This document shows positions 23,399 through 33,856 of a stretch of 64,000 nucleotides of DNA, one piece after another. The DNA lies in contig JAJEKV010000017.1 of NCBI GenBank assembly GCA_021234155.1, positions 19,416,372 to 19,480,371 of the forward strand, given 5' to 3'. The translations under genes and the position numbers were made by a program. The notes beneath the pieces are model-generated. The model made no database searches, was not told where the DNA came from, and saw nothing but the letters and a program-made list of their open reading frames with translations. How positions within the stretch are numbered: position 1 is the stretch's first letter; the number at the start of each line of letters is the position of its first letter. Origin of the DNA: Isoetes taiwanensis (Eukaryota > Streptophyta > Lycopodiopsida > Isoetales > Isoetaceae).

Positions 23399-23752
23399 CT
23401 AAAGCCGTAAGGCTGCGTTCTCATCCTCCGCAGCTCGGAGCTTCTTCTCCATATCTTCTAAAGCCTGCGAAATACTGTGAGCAGTTTCAACTGCCTCGGC
23501 CCTGCGGCTCGTCGCCTCTTGGTACATGGCGAATGTTTCCGCGAGCTCAATGTCTCGCTCGTCTAGCAGCTCCCTCGTGAAGGCTAATCTGTCGACCGCC
23601 TCCATATTCTCGGCGATGAGACGGTTGTTTTCATCATGGATCTCCTTGAATCTCTTCACCACCACTGCAAGGGTGATGTCCACGGGCAGCTCTGGGCGCT
23701 GGGGAGTTCTATCTTGGCGTGGTCGCTTGCTAGAGGAAGATGATGATGCCAT
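23399..23752 (-). CDS. Small coiled-coil protein, paralogue d (intact)
   Basis: An uninterrupted frame of 117 residues. It starts MASSSSSSKRPRQDRTPQRP, a Ser-rich and basic start, then ELPVDITLAVVVKRFKEIHD. The rest is a heptad-like helix containing RLAFTRELLDERDIELAETF and SISQALEDMEKKLRAAEDEN. No known domain is recognised; a dimerising coiled coil with a nuclear-type basic start is the most that can be said. A TATAAATA box lies about 90 bp upstream and hairpin 23190-23256 lies downstream. It is the only intact member of four tandem paralogues, so it may be the active copy of a unit I accessory gene. Confidence 0.6.
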   Translation of the reverse strand: MASSSSSSKRPRQDRTPQRPELPVDITLAVVVKRFKEIHDENNRLIAENMEAVDRLAFTRELLDERDIELAETFAMYQEATSRRAEAVETAHSISQALEDMEKKLRAAEDENAALRL

Positions 23753-23840
23753 CGGAGCAGAAGGTGGAAGGCGGAAGCCGGAAGTAGAAGATGAGCAGAA
23801 GGCAGAAGGCGATCGGAGGTCAGAGTGGACATCGGTCTTC

Positions 23841-23848
23841 TATTTATA
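23841..23848 (-). promoter_or_regulatory. TATA box of paralogue d
   Basis: TATAAATA on the minus strand, about 90 bp before the ATG. The same element is kept in front of paralogue c, which supports a core promoter role. Confidence 0.5.
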
Positions 23849-23849
23849 A

Positions 23850-26330
23850 CATGATGTGTTGGACCATGACTTATCGCCAGCTCTAGAAATAGCTGCCCAG
23901 TGCATCATGTACTTGGCAATAGAAGCTCTTAATGCACCTATATCTTTCAAGCTCCCATATGGCTGCAGGACCTTAGGTGACCCTCTCGGAATCATAGGTA
24001 AACCTTGGGCATCGTCCTTCCACATTCTCGATTCCCTTTTAGGGGAGCCACTCCCTATGCCCCGGCCTCATCTTGTAGAACATTAGTGGCCATCCATCCT
24101 TCATCTTGAGAACTTGAAGAGTAGAGGTTCCAAGTGACCACATAAGCGGTCCTTCTTATCGGGGATGAAACCTTTCAATTCCTTCCAATGGGGAACCTGT
24201 CACAAGGTAAGGTGAAGGAGCCTTTGAACTACACTTTGCACTGAAGAGTTGCATAAGCTCAGGAATAGTCAATGCATCGATCTTCTCATTAGAGTAGAGT
24301 AGTTTCCAAATAGGGCATCTATGTCATCGTGGGTGTGTCCAACCATCATGAATCCCAGCTGCACTTGATCAAATACACCTAGCCAAACCAAGTATGACAA
24401 GTAAGAGAAAATCTGACCTGAGCAATTATCTAGTTGCAAGTAAAGCCTCCTAGGCAACTTGTTTGCTACCATGGGGCCTTTGATGGGAGGCATAAAATCA
24501 TTTCTACTGCCATTCATCATTTTTGTCCTAAGGTTATATGTGTTTAAAATTGCTGCACCCCAGCTGCTTTCAGGACGATCAGTATCTCTCAAATGGCCCC
24601 AATTATCCTCAGATTTATTCTCCAGTGTCTTCAAGGTATGATTCAAGGATCCCACATGAAAATTAAAATCATCGGGCCGAGGTCCGGTGAGAAGTGGCCC
24701 AAGGCACCTATACCATGGCCGTGCATGAGAGCACCTGCTTGACGACCTTCGGTCGTTCACCCCTCCATCTGAGACTTTGCTAGCTTCTCTAAAGCGAGGG
24801 ACCATGGTCTTATTCTGATCCATCTTATCATGTATAATGGTTAAAGCGTGCTCAGAGATCTATCGACAAAGCTCTCCGGGACCGTAAAGGCCCTGCATGA
24901 AATCTGTGCCGTCATATGTGATTTTCTCTCTATTGCAAGTACCCTTCTTTCGTTTGGATCTCTGGTCTTAGCAAGCTTTTCCTTTATGACAATACAGGTG
25001 TTACACTTGGAAAATGCTATCCTCTTAGCTATTGATACCTCTGAATGATTCTCTTTCCAAGCAGACAGAAATGACGAAGGAGAATTATGCTTGCCCTCAT
25101 CATCTCGTAGCGGAAATATCTACTTCTTGGTGTATATCCTTCTTAGTCAAGACCGAAGGTAGCCTCTTAACATTTTGTGCGCTACCCGCCGTAATTTTCG
25201 GCGGTGTGGCATCGTCTCTGCGTTTTCATCTATGAACATGGACAGTACAGCATTGCCAGCCAAAGTATGAGACCTTGGCTTCTTAGACCCAGTATTTCCG
25301 TGCTCAGCAATTCTGTGGCCATCATTGAAGAGCTTCTTCCACTTGTAAAAAGTGGAAATGGGAATGCCATAGGCTTTATGCCATGCTTTCACGCACACCT
25401 GTTTGTTATTCAACATCAGTTTGCGGACTACACCATTTTCAGAGCAAAGATCTAGCATGTTATATGCAAAAGTTGTGCGCTCCGAGGACTTCATGTTCCA
25501 GTAAAAGGTTCTCATGCAAGCTATCTCCTGGGATGTAAAATTTGCACAGCATCGTTTCATGCAGCACAGTGATGACCTGAAGTCTAGAATAGCCTCAGCA
25601 CTAGTTTTTCTTTCACATTTAGTCTGTGCTGGGCGTGTTCTGGGTCTCCGATTGACCATGCTGTAAGGTCTCTTTTTGGTGATGCCAATTTCGGGTCTAA
25701 TGGAGTAAGGTTCATTCTCCACATCCTTCTCCTTCACCGCAACCACAAAAGTAGAAACTGGAATGTTATCAACGAGCACGAGGGCTATGGGCCATCTCAC
25801 AAGGTCATGGAGTTGGGGCATTTCTGCACAGGCCTGGCAGCGCATAGAGATCTTTTCAGGCATTGGAAAAATGTTCATGATAGTAGCGACTATCGAGCCT
25901 TCCCCTAACTTCACGTCCGACCGCGGCATGGTTTGGATTAAAAAAACGATAACACCATAGGCATAAGCCATGTAGCAGCATTCATGCATGAATGTGCACG
26001 CCTTCTCAACTAACTCATCTCTAGAAAGCCCTTGCACATGATTCGTCTCATTAGTGGCTAACCCCTCATTCCCTCTGTCCTGCCAGTCTATGCTTTTTAT
26101 CTGACCTGGTGGGGTGCAAGCTTCCTCATGTCTATCTAGTTGAGCAGCAATGTCCTTCTTGTACCACAACACAAAAGTCCCCACAGCTTCACCCATTTTT
26201 TCTATTTCCAATTCGGGAATTGGTAGCGGTAACTGTCCATCCAGAACATTCACAATTGAAACGACAACCATACCCTCCGGGACCCGAATTGTGATGGGCT
26301 CGAAATTGTGGACTCTTCCTTCGCCACCTT
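23850..26330 (-). pseudogene. Unit II transposase-like gene (RNase H-like fold, GHTH motif)
   Basis: Read leftward from about 26330. The N-terminal part has VNVLDGQLPLPIPELEIEKM and GEAVGTFVLWYKKDI, which resembles a domain found in plant transposase-associated proteins (I believe DUF8039). A Cys-containing block follows (CMKRCCANFTSQEIACMRTF), then an HTH-like stretch (GIPISTFYKWKKLFNDG). The core (24823-24269) has LYLQLDNCSGQIFSYLSYLV and VGHTHDDIDALFG, the Asp-rich motifs of a eukaryotic transposase-like family (I believe DUF7869). The C-terminal part continues in broken frames to about 23850 (for example IGALRASIAKYMMHWAAISR). It is homologous in layout to the unit III transposase. Frameshifts make this copy inactive. 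Confidence 0.6.
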
Positions 26331-26398
26331 TTTCCCCAAGAGATAGAATCTGGCCGGAATTACATCAGCCATCCCGCAAACAAGAGGTCGCGGAATAA

Positions 26399-28130
26399 GC
26401 GGCCGCGATCCTCGTGAGCGTAAAAGCAATCGTGATCATAAACCACTACAAAAATAGGAGGGCGAAAAATAAAATGGTCGGGACTATCGCCACCGCGATC
26501 TTATCGAAAGCATGGGTAAGAACGCTGGCGCTTTTTAAAGCATTCACACTAGCTGTTTCAATAAGAACTCGTGCAAATCAAATTTCGAGGCTAGCTAGTG
26601 GGTTCAACTCAAAGTTATCGATATCCGGGAGTTCTTTTGGTCAATAGCAAGTGTAGATGGTTGAAGGTATCGCGACCGCGATCTCGTGGAGCACCAAAGT
26701 TAAACGATTGACTTACAGAATAAGGCATTACTCATACCTCACAGAATACGGTGGCGTCAACGTCAACTTGTAGCCGAGGACCCGTCAGAAGCTGCAGTGT
26801 CATAAAAACAGTGTTTAGTTTCATCCACATGGAGAAAGAAAGCATATACTTGAAACACGTTTACATTGTATAATAAACACACCAGAGTGCACAGTTTTGC
26901 TTAGAACATCTATTTTTACATAGTTGCAACAAAGTATCAGGAGGTATCTTATCAATCCATGCAATACATAGTGAATGTTAGTGCAGAGACTCGGAGGTTG
27001 CAGTTATAATTGAAATTCAGTGCATTACTGATACGTTGAGTTCACTTCAGTGAGGGATATGCATCAGAATAGGCCCTTTACCTCGGCAGAAACCCTGAAT
27101 TCAATGCAGTTGCAGAATTCCGAATGTGTAGTGGCGGATTGCAAGCGGATTATCGGCGCCCTCGTCGGCGCCTTCAATGGATGCGAATTTCTGCGGCAAA
27201 TCCTTGCCGAACTTGGCCCGGCTTAATTTAGCGACTCCGGCGCCTCGAAGATCTTGCAAAACAATGAAATTTGAATTGGCTTTTTCCGCTTTCGAATTGG
27301 TTTGTTCTCGAATTCAAATTTTGCGCATTGTCCAGTCAAAAGAACCCGGATATTTTTGAGGCATTTATGGGTGGATAAAGTGTCAGGTCGAAATTACGAC
27401 CGAAATTGAGCGCGGACGTCAAGTGGATAAAGACCTTTCAGACGCGGTTCGCGGCCCTTCGGACGGGTATATTCGACGCGACCGCATTAATGTCGGGGGA
27501 ATAAATACAGGCGGCCGGGTAATTATGCTTTGCCGCGACGACGCCATTATGGTCGCACGTTTTTCATCAGCGCCATTATGAGGGGGGCAATTAATTTCAT
27601 GCCACGTTCTATAAATTGAAACTCAAAACATTCAAAAACTAATTTCGACTCAGCGATTTCTTTGGTAGCCTAAGCGCCGACCTCGGCGCCTCCTCGACCC
27701 ACTCCAAAAAAACTTCGTATTTATTTACTTACTCGGCCAGTAGCGATCCATGGCACCTAAGGACTCCCTCGGAGAAGGTATTTTCTAACATTTCAGCTCA
27801 AAGAACATCGCGGGCCGCGATCTTGCCTACTAGAACTTCTATTGTTTTCATAAGTATAGCTTTTCGGCAAGATCGCGACCAGCGGTCTTGCTTGATAGGT
27901 TTTATAATTTCTAGATAGCGGTCTTCATAAGTGTAGCTGCTCATCAAGATCGCGGCCGCGGTCTGGCTGAGCATAGATTTTCTTTCTTGCGATGTTCATG
28001 AGTACTAGTGTAGTAGGTCATTAGGTTCGCGACAAAATATGTTTTCTTGCCGTGCTTAAGTGCTACACAACGTCGGCGCATTGATTGTGTGGAGTTCTAT
28101 TTTAGCCGCTTGGCGGGGATCGCGGTCGCG
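26399..28130. repeat. Unit II palindrome cluster between divergent genes
   Basis: Seven copies or part-copies of GATCGCGRCCGCGATC lie between the divergent unit II genes: about 26399, 26486, 26669 (ATCGCGACCGCGAT), 27806, 27868, 27946 (AAGATCGCGGCCGCGGTCT) and 28118. Two further copies are at 29781 (intron, just before an acceptor) and 31961 (after the plus-strand gene). At 27849-27964 the palindrome is part of a duplicated unit with CATAAGTGTAGCT. Apart from this cluster I see no gene in 26.4-28.2 kb. Confidence 0.7.
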
Positions 28131-28209
28131 TTTTCTCTGATAGTTTAAACCTTTTCATTGCACCACATTATGCGACCTACGGGCACTCACTCTGAGCTTT
28201 TGTTTACAG

Positions 28210-29048
28210 CACTTGCTCTCTTCCGAGGACGGATGTCGAGCCCGTCCAGATTATAACCCCTTCCAATGAAAGGAAATGGTGTATTGAGATTGCATGGGCT
28301 ATACCGCACATTAAGGGTGATCGCAGAAAAGGACACATTGCCTTTGTTTTCGCATGGAAAAAAGTCGAGGACGTTGAACAAGTTGGCATAGTGGTGGCAA
28401 TGTGGGAAGGCACGAAGAACAATGTGCAAGATGCTATCATATCGCATTGAGGACACACAAGCATTGCGGTTCACGGAGTACATTTTGAAATGGCGCAATT
28501 ATGACCCGCCTATGATAACGACCCGACAAAATGAACAAGCCACCACGAGGAAAAACGTCCCCATGTCGACTAAGGGTTATGGCTGGTTGTTGCCATCCTA
28601 TGAATCTCTCTCTTTGTCAGGTATAAAGGGAAACAGAGACATATTGCTCGGGTTCTCGGCATGCAGAAATGGTTTGTCTACAGACAAGAAGCCTCCGAGT
28701 TGTGCCTTGAAAGCGGTTCGGGACGAGAAGATGCCCTCCGTGATGGACACCAATTGGCTAAGAGCCGTGGCCAAGAAAAAGAGTGTGAAGCCTATTGCTA
28801 CTTTGGGAGAGACATCAGCACCAAAAGAAATTGCTCAAGAACCACAATCCACCATAAACCCCTCCGGTATTGTTAACCCTACTCTTCCTATTGCTATGAA
28901 GGCCCCAGATAGCTCTACATCTGGTGGATTTATTCCAAAAAAACTCCCTCCTTTCAGAATTAGCCTTAAGAATCTGACACCTAATGAAGATAGCCCGCAG
29001 CCCGGCCAGGTTCTCAAATCCCCGATACGAATGCCTCCTCTAGACTAG
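28210..29048 (+). pseudogene. Unit II ParB-like gene, N-terminal region
   Basis: An acceptor (TTTGTTTACAG) precedes an open stretch with ERKWCIEIAWAIPHIKGDRR and VEDVEQVGIVVAMWEG. After a shift it continues as TEYILKWRNYDPPMITTRQN. From about 28620 a Lys/Pro-rich linker follows (KKKSVKPIATLGETSAPKEI, then FIPKKLPPFRISLKNLTPNE). The order (small N-terminal domain, basic linker, ParB-like part) parallels the unit III gene at 35588-37880. Function of the N-terminal domain is unknown. Confidence 0.4.
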
Positions 29049-29050
29049 CA

Positions 29051-29660
29051 TTGACATGGCCCCACGACTTTTGCCATTCGGTCGAGTTGAAGTTCAATCC
29101 CGAAGAGGAACGCAAGATGGCAGAGCAAACCACTCAGAAGCTTGAGCAGTTCAAAAGGTTCTACCCCTTAGGGGTTAATTGGTTTACAAAGATTTCTATT
29201 TTTGATTGTGAACCTGCACCAGCAAACTTGACACCACGAATGCGGTCAAATGACCATGTTCAAACTCGGTTAAAAGCTTCAAGACATACCCGACAGAGGT
29301 CCTCACCCCCTCCGACGTCGTCCGCTTTGACCCTATTACCGTGTAACTAATTCTTTATCTTTTGGACACTCGTTATGTAGATTTGACGACGGTTGTCTAT
29401 CTTTCAGAGGAGGGTGACATGGAGCAATCTTAAGATTTGAAGGGCAAGAAATTTTATATTATTTTCGGCAACCACGGTATTTGTCTTTGCACAACTCCTT
29501 TGTTTATTGTCGGGCGAAGTTCGAGCAAACAATGAGAATTTGCCAAAGTATATGCTAGAAGAAGATCGAGGGTGCTCAAAGCGAAATCTTACAGACAAGG
29601 AATATATAGAGTTGAGTATTCAATGCAACGGTAATTGCAAACACCGTGTCTGAGAGCCAC
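29051..29660 (+). pseudogene. Unit II ParB-like domain, frameshifted
   Basis: Pieces in successive frames give FNPEEERKMAEQTTQKLEQF, then VLTPSDVVRFDPITV, TRYVDLTTVVYLSEEGDMEQ and KGKKFYIIFGNHG. The last resembles the GxH(R/S) box that the unit III ParB-like protein has as YVLGGNHSFKARRQL. After it come LPKYMLEEDRGCSKRNLTDK and EYIELSIQCNGNC, comparable to the DEEAKIVANTHNADNE region. The assignment is by order and motif, not by strong identity. Several small indels interrupt it. Confidence 0.4.
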
Positions 29661-29822
29661 CGATTGAAAACCGCAACAACTTCGTCATCAGCACAAGGCT
29701 TATGGTTGCCCTCCACAAGGACCTATAGGGACAGCTAAAACTTCAGCTTGGAAGGTATTTATTTGTTTTCTACTCGCCAAGTTCGCGGCCGCGATCTTGA
29801 TGACCTTGAAATTGCTTCTGCA

Positions 29823-30495
29823 GGATTTCCATGAAATTGCAACGACCCCCTTGAAAGTGCAGGAGCTTAAGGATGAAAAGCAATTCATTTTTATGGATGA
29901 GAAGGTTTTCAAGAAGTTAATGGAAGTTGCCGGTATGTGGGTGAGTCGTAAACTAAGTGACGACCATGGTGACTTTCCAGACAAGCCATCAAAAGACTTC
30001 TTTAACAAGACCTGGCTCCGGTTGCTACGAGATATGTCGAATGCAGAGGTGTCACAGCTGCTCGATGAGATTATAGAAGGCAAGACCTATTTAAAGGTGC
30101 AGCCAGGTTATAGCGGGAGATTTGATTGCAAACAACGGGCAACTGACATCAGAACCCTCACTTTTATGAGGCGAGAAATTTTATCTTATGCCAATAATTT
30201 GCTGCAAAAGGATTTCTATAGCTGGGACGAATTGTTTCAGGCTTTTCCTGATTTGAGCGAACAGAGAATACTGGATATATCAGATACTGATACAGAATAC
30301 GTAAAGGCTAACTATAACAAGGATCATACACTTGGTAACCTACCTGTAGCCTTTCTGGAGCCAGTCAGGAACATTCTAAAGCCAGAGGAGGCTAGAAAAA
30401 GAAAGGAAAAGAGAAATATTGTCATAGCAGTGACAAAGGATGGCATCCCTACTTCCTCCCAAGTGTCGAGAATGCGATTAATCGATATTTATTGA
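29823..30495 (+). CDS. Exon of the unit II gene, unknown domain
   Basis: A long intact stretch of about 223 codons after an acceptor (CTTCTGCAG, 29822), ending at TGA 30493-30495. It contains FMDEKVFKKLMEVAGMWVSR, DKPSKDFFNKTWLRLLRDMS and DELFQAFPDLSEQRILDISD. It looks like an all-helical domain with no family I recognise. It lies where the C-terminal part of the unit III ParB-like protein would be. The unit II palindrome TTCGCGGCCGCGATCTTGA lies about 25-40 bases before the acceptor, so it is intronic. The frame is the best preserved part of this gene. Confidence 0.5.
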
Positions 30496-30899
30496 CATCC
30501 GAGGGATAAACAAGGTATGGGATTGCAAGAAATACACGAGATCTATTTACAAGGATAGCTACCATGACGAATGCCAAAGTTTATCACTTGGTTATTATCA
30601 TGCGCCAAAGTTGAATTTGCCCAATTGCTTGCAGTCAAATGGCAAATTCAGTATGTGGCTACCTATCTTTAGGTTCCTATGAAGAAATGGGATGGGAGAG
30701 CAAACGAAGGGTGAAAGAACATCAAGATTTTATTAGTCATATGTGCATTAACAGGAGTGATGTTCGTAGCACCTGTGGCAACCCGAGTTGAGCTTCACCT
30801 ATCTCCACATGGCAAGGCTCCTAAGTCAACACCATTGCCTCCAATGCCGCTAATGTAATGAGGATGCCGACGAGAAGATAAAAAGAAATATCAGACTCT

Positions 30900-31740
30900 T
30901 TTTACAGGCAAACCAAGATTCAAATGGGCTGCAATGGAAGGAGATCTTGTATTGAAATGCCGGTGAAAACCTCCTATGCCTACCATATTGTTGAACAGTG
31001 GTGCCGAATCGATGGTTGTGTTCGGATTTCTTTTTCTACCGAGACGGCTTCGTGTTGCTCTTATGCAAGGCAAAAGAGCGTGGCTTTCGAAAAGTCAGGT
31101 AAAGTGTGCCGCTTTCACGAGGGCGTTCTTTGAAACGCTTGATAAAATGGCCAATCCAAGTGCCGATGGGTTTGAGGAAGAGCCGAAAAGAGAATGTTGA
31201 GCCCGATCCAGCTCAACCCGACATCAAGATCACCCAAAACACGAGATCTATCAAAGTTGGATTCCATTTTGGAAAACCTCGATGCTAAGTCCTACGAAGA
31301 GAGAATGCAAGAAACAAAGCGCTTTGCTTGAAGAGACGGAAAAAGGTATAGAAGCCCCCGAGCCCACTTTTTAAAAAATTGAATGCACTTAATGAGAAGC
31401 TTGATGGGTACATGCCTTTCTTGACAGCGAACATAAGTTTGAATACGTGGGAGAACACATGGAAACAGACCCAAAGCACATGGAAGCGCACTAACAAAGA
31501 CATGGAGATTGACCAAGATGAGGTTCTTGGGTCACGGGAGCATCAGGTACACAAGAAGAAGCGAAGCTCTCTCATCCACGAGAATGCTACCGACGGAGCT
31601 GCGCAAAAGGAACTTATAGCGGGGAGCAAAGGCAAAGGTGGGCGATGTGAAGAATGGGAGCCTCGATTCACATCTCATAGGCAAGATCGCAAAAAGGCCA
31701 TGGGTGTTGTAGTTCCGAGATCACGGGTTATTTGAGATGG
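30900..31740 (+). pseudogene. Unit II C-terminal part, possible methyltransferase remnant
   Basis: An acceptor-like TTTTTACAG (30908) precedes GKPRFKWAAMEGDLVLKC. Then, in a shifted frame, comes ESMVVFGFLFLPRRLRVALM followed by QGKRAWLSKSQVK and FTRAFFETLDKMAN. The spacing is reminiscent of motifs X and I of DNA methyltransferases, but the glycine-rich loop is absent, so this is weak. A helical, basic part follows (31379-31735, with NTWENTWKQTQSTWKRTNKD). Position after a ParB-like part matches unit III. Low confidence on function. Confidence 0.3.
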
Positions 31741-32655
31741 ACACAACACAAGCTATGGAATTGGGTAGAGAGCATGTCAATCGCATGGCCAATGAAATGG
31801 GTGTGATACCCGATCAAGTATCCGAAACACAATCAGAATAATTATCTCCTTCAATCAAGAATTATGTTGTATATTACTTCCTTCAATGGAAATTTTTGTT
31901 TGAAAACTTTGGTTTTGTCTTTACCCATATCTTTTACCATATGTTTAATGCTAAAAATAATCGCGACCGCGATCCTCTGTAGCAATTATATGGCTTTAAA
32001 TACTGAATTTTGTATGATATTCTAGCTCCTCGGTGCCTTCTTTTAACATAATGCTCTCATATGGTTTTAATAAAAGGCACATTATTTAAATCTCCTTTTC
32101 AGTGCGAAACATCGCGTCAAAGCGCTTCTTTGTAGAAGTTTTAACACTCCCTCCTACTACGTTATACTCGCGGTGAACCTTTGCATTAGCAGTAAAAACT
32201 ATATTTCCGAATAAGACTGAAGCATTTGCAGAATTTGTGCAAAAAAACGCCAACTTTTACTCAATTGGTAGTAGTTTTTGCACTATATGGCTACCCGCTA
32301 ACCTATTTCATGCTAAACGAGAATTCCAAATTTCTCTAATTAATGAATTCGTGCTTATTGCTGCCGGATCTAGACCACGGTGTAGATTGAGGCTTCACAG
32401 AAGACATCCCAACCCACGACCTTATTACCAGCGCGCGCCTTTTCCTATTACCAGAGCGCGCCTTTTCCAAAGAAGTAACCGGCAAATCTAATGGTGCAGA
32501 ATAAATTAACAAAAATCGAACGGCATCGTATTGACCTAGCCAAAAAAATAAAATAAAATAATAATTATTAAACGGCCGAAAATGAAAGTCATAAAACATA
32601 ACAAAATTAACGGGCAAGATCGCGCACAAACTATCCTAAAACGCCTTTATTATTA
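31741..32655. other. No gene seen; end of unit II
   Basis: AT-rich DNA with one unit II palindrome (ATCGCGACCGCGATC, 31961-31975) shortly after the gene end, and a partial one (CAAGATCGCGC) near 32614. The duplicated block TTTTCCTATTACCAGAGCGC near 32440 is a short tandem repeat. Confidence 0.4.
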
Positions 32656-32657
32656 TA

Positions 32658-32685
32658 CTAGAAAAAGTGCCCAGCGTTGCTGGGC
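32658..32685 (-). mobile_element. Helitron 3' terminus
   Basis: On the minus strand GCCCAGCAACGCTGGGC is followed by ACTTTTTCTAG and T, identical to the terminus at 9379-9406 in opposite orientation. The element body would extend rightward to an unplaced 5' end. Confidence 0.75.
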
Positions 32686-32689
32686 TTTT

Positions 32690-33381
32690 TGTCAAGTGTA
32701 AGTTGACAAAAAGTGTAAGTTAAAAATTAATTGAATGTAGTAGATTTAAGTTGAGAACATCTAAAGAGCAACATGCAGTTGAGAATGCGAAGCAAGGGGA
32801 ACTGACGGAATGGAGTTTGGACCTGTACTCCTCCCGTTGTGGCAGTTAGAAGTCAAGGCCCGCTTTTGCAGTAGCAAGACATTCGTAAATTCGTAATTAA
32901 TGCATAGTACGGACTTAAATTCTGATTTTTTGTCAGCTAGCTTGTTGAGATAAACTACATCTTCGCATGTTGGTAGGGTATTAGTTCTCATAGCAGGGGA
33001 CAAAATTAAAAAAATATATATATGTCGTCGTAACAAGCGAACACGTAGCTACATATACTATTGGTGGAAACCTAACCTTTTTAAATCTAACAAAATAAAA
33101 TTTTAAGATAAACTACATCTTTGCATGTTGGTAAGGTATTAGTTATCGTAGCAGGTAAGGTATTACTAGTTATCATCATCGTATTATATACCTCATAGCT
33201 CAACGGATGTACCACAAAACATTGAACATTTTCATGGTGGTATATTTCATAACTTTAACGGGTGTAGCAAGTCAAATAAACCCCTATCCAGTTAAATAAA
33301 CCCATGTATCAAGTGTACATGCATTCTATACTATTATTTTTTTTTTTTTTTATTTTTTTTTTGTCGTCGTCGTAAAAAAAA
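32690..33381. other. No gene seen
   Basis: AT-rich DNA with an internal duplication (AAACTACATCTTTGCATGTT near 32951 and 33111) and a long T tract at 33330-33362. Probably part of the Helitron on the minus strand. Confidence 0.4.
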
Positions 33382-33445
33382 AACGTCGAACACGATTGCA
33401 AATTAAACGGGAGTGTTGCAGCACTCCCGTTTCAAAGATTCCCTT
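33382..33445 (+). repeat. Left terminal inverted repeat of unit III
   Basis: Contains ACACGATTGCAAATTAAACG, a hairpin with 11-bp arms (AAACGGGAGTG / CACTCCCGTTT, 33405-33432) and CAAAGATTCCCTT. It matches the reverse complement of 48265-48340 in the same order, with differences in the middle. Confidence 0.6.
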
Positions 33446-33856
33446 GAAAAAAACAGCCTGATCTAGAAAATGACACTTTTTTCCTTCTAATTGGGAATTC
33501 CAATAGGCTTAATTTTTTTTTACCTCATTTTTGGCCCCCTAGTGTAAAATAACTTGGAATTTGCCAAAACCAACACTTGAAAAGGGAAGAATTTAGACAT
33601 GCTTTTGTATTCTCAAAAAGTACTATCTTGAAAACACCAGAATGTAGTGAATAAAATAATTATTATATAATGAAGAGTGTTTCAATGATACAATTTGTAA
33701 CATCACATGGTGGTCGTAAGATTAATGTTTTTGGAAAAGACAGACTAAAGGTCCAAATCAAAGTCTTCATCATGCTTTTTGCTTGTTTCTGCTGTGCCAG
33801 ATTCTGTAGTCTGATCCTTTTCTTGTGCCTTACCCTTGTCTACATCTGCAGTGTCT

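Noticed and set aside
26443-26462. CACTACAAAAATAGGAGGGC as a CACTA left end for unit II
   Set aside because: No matching right end was found to the right, and unit II palindromes occur on both sides of it. Probably chance or an isolated broken end.
33325-33345. TCTATACTATTATTTT as a Helitron 5' end
   Set aside because: It is preceded by T instead of A and runs into a T tract. No matching 3' end follows in the same orientation at a reasonable distance.
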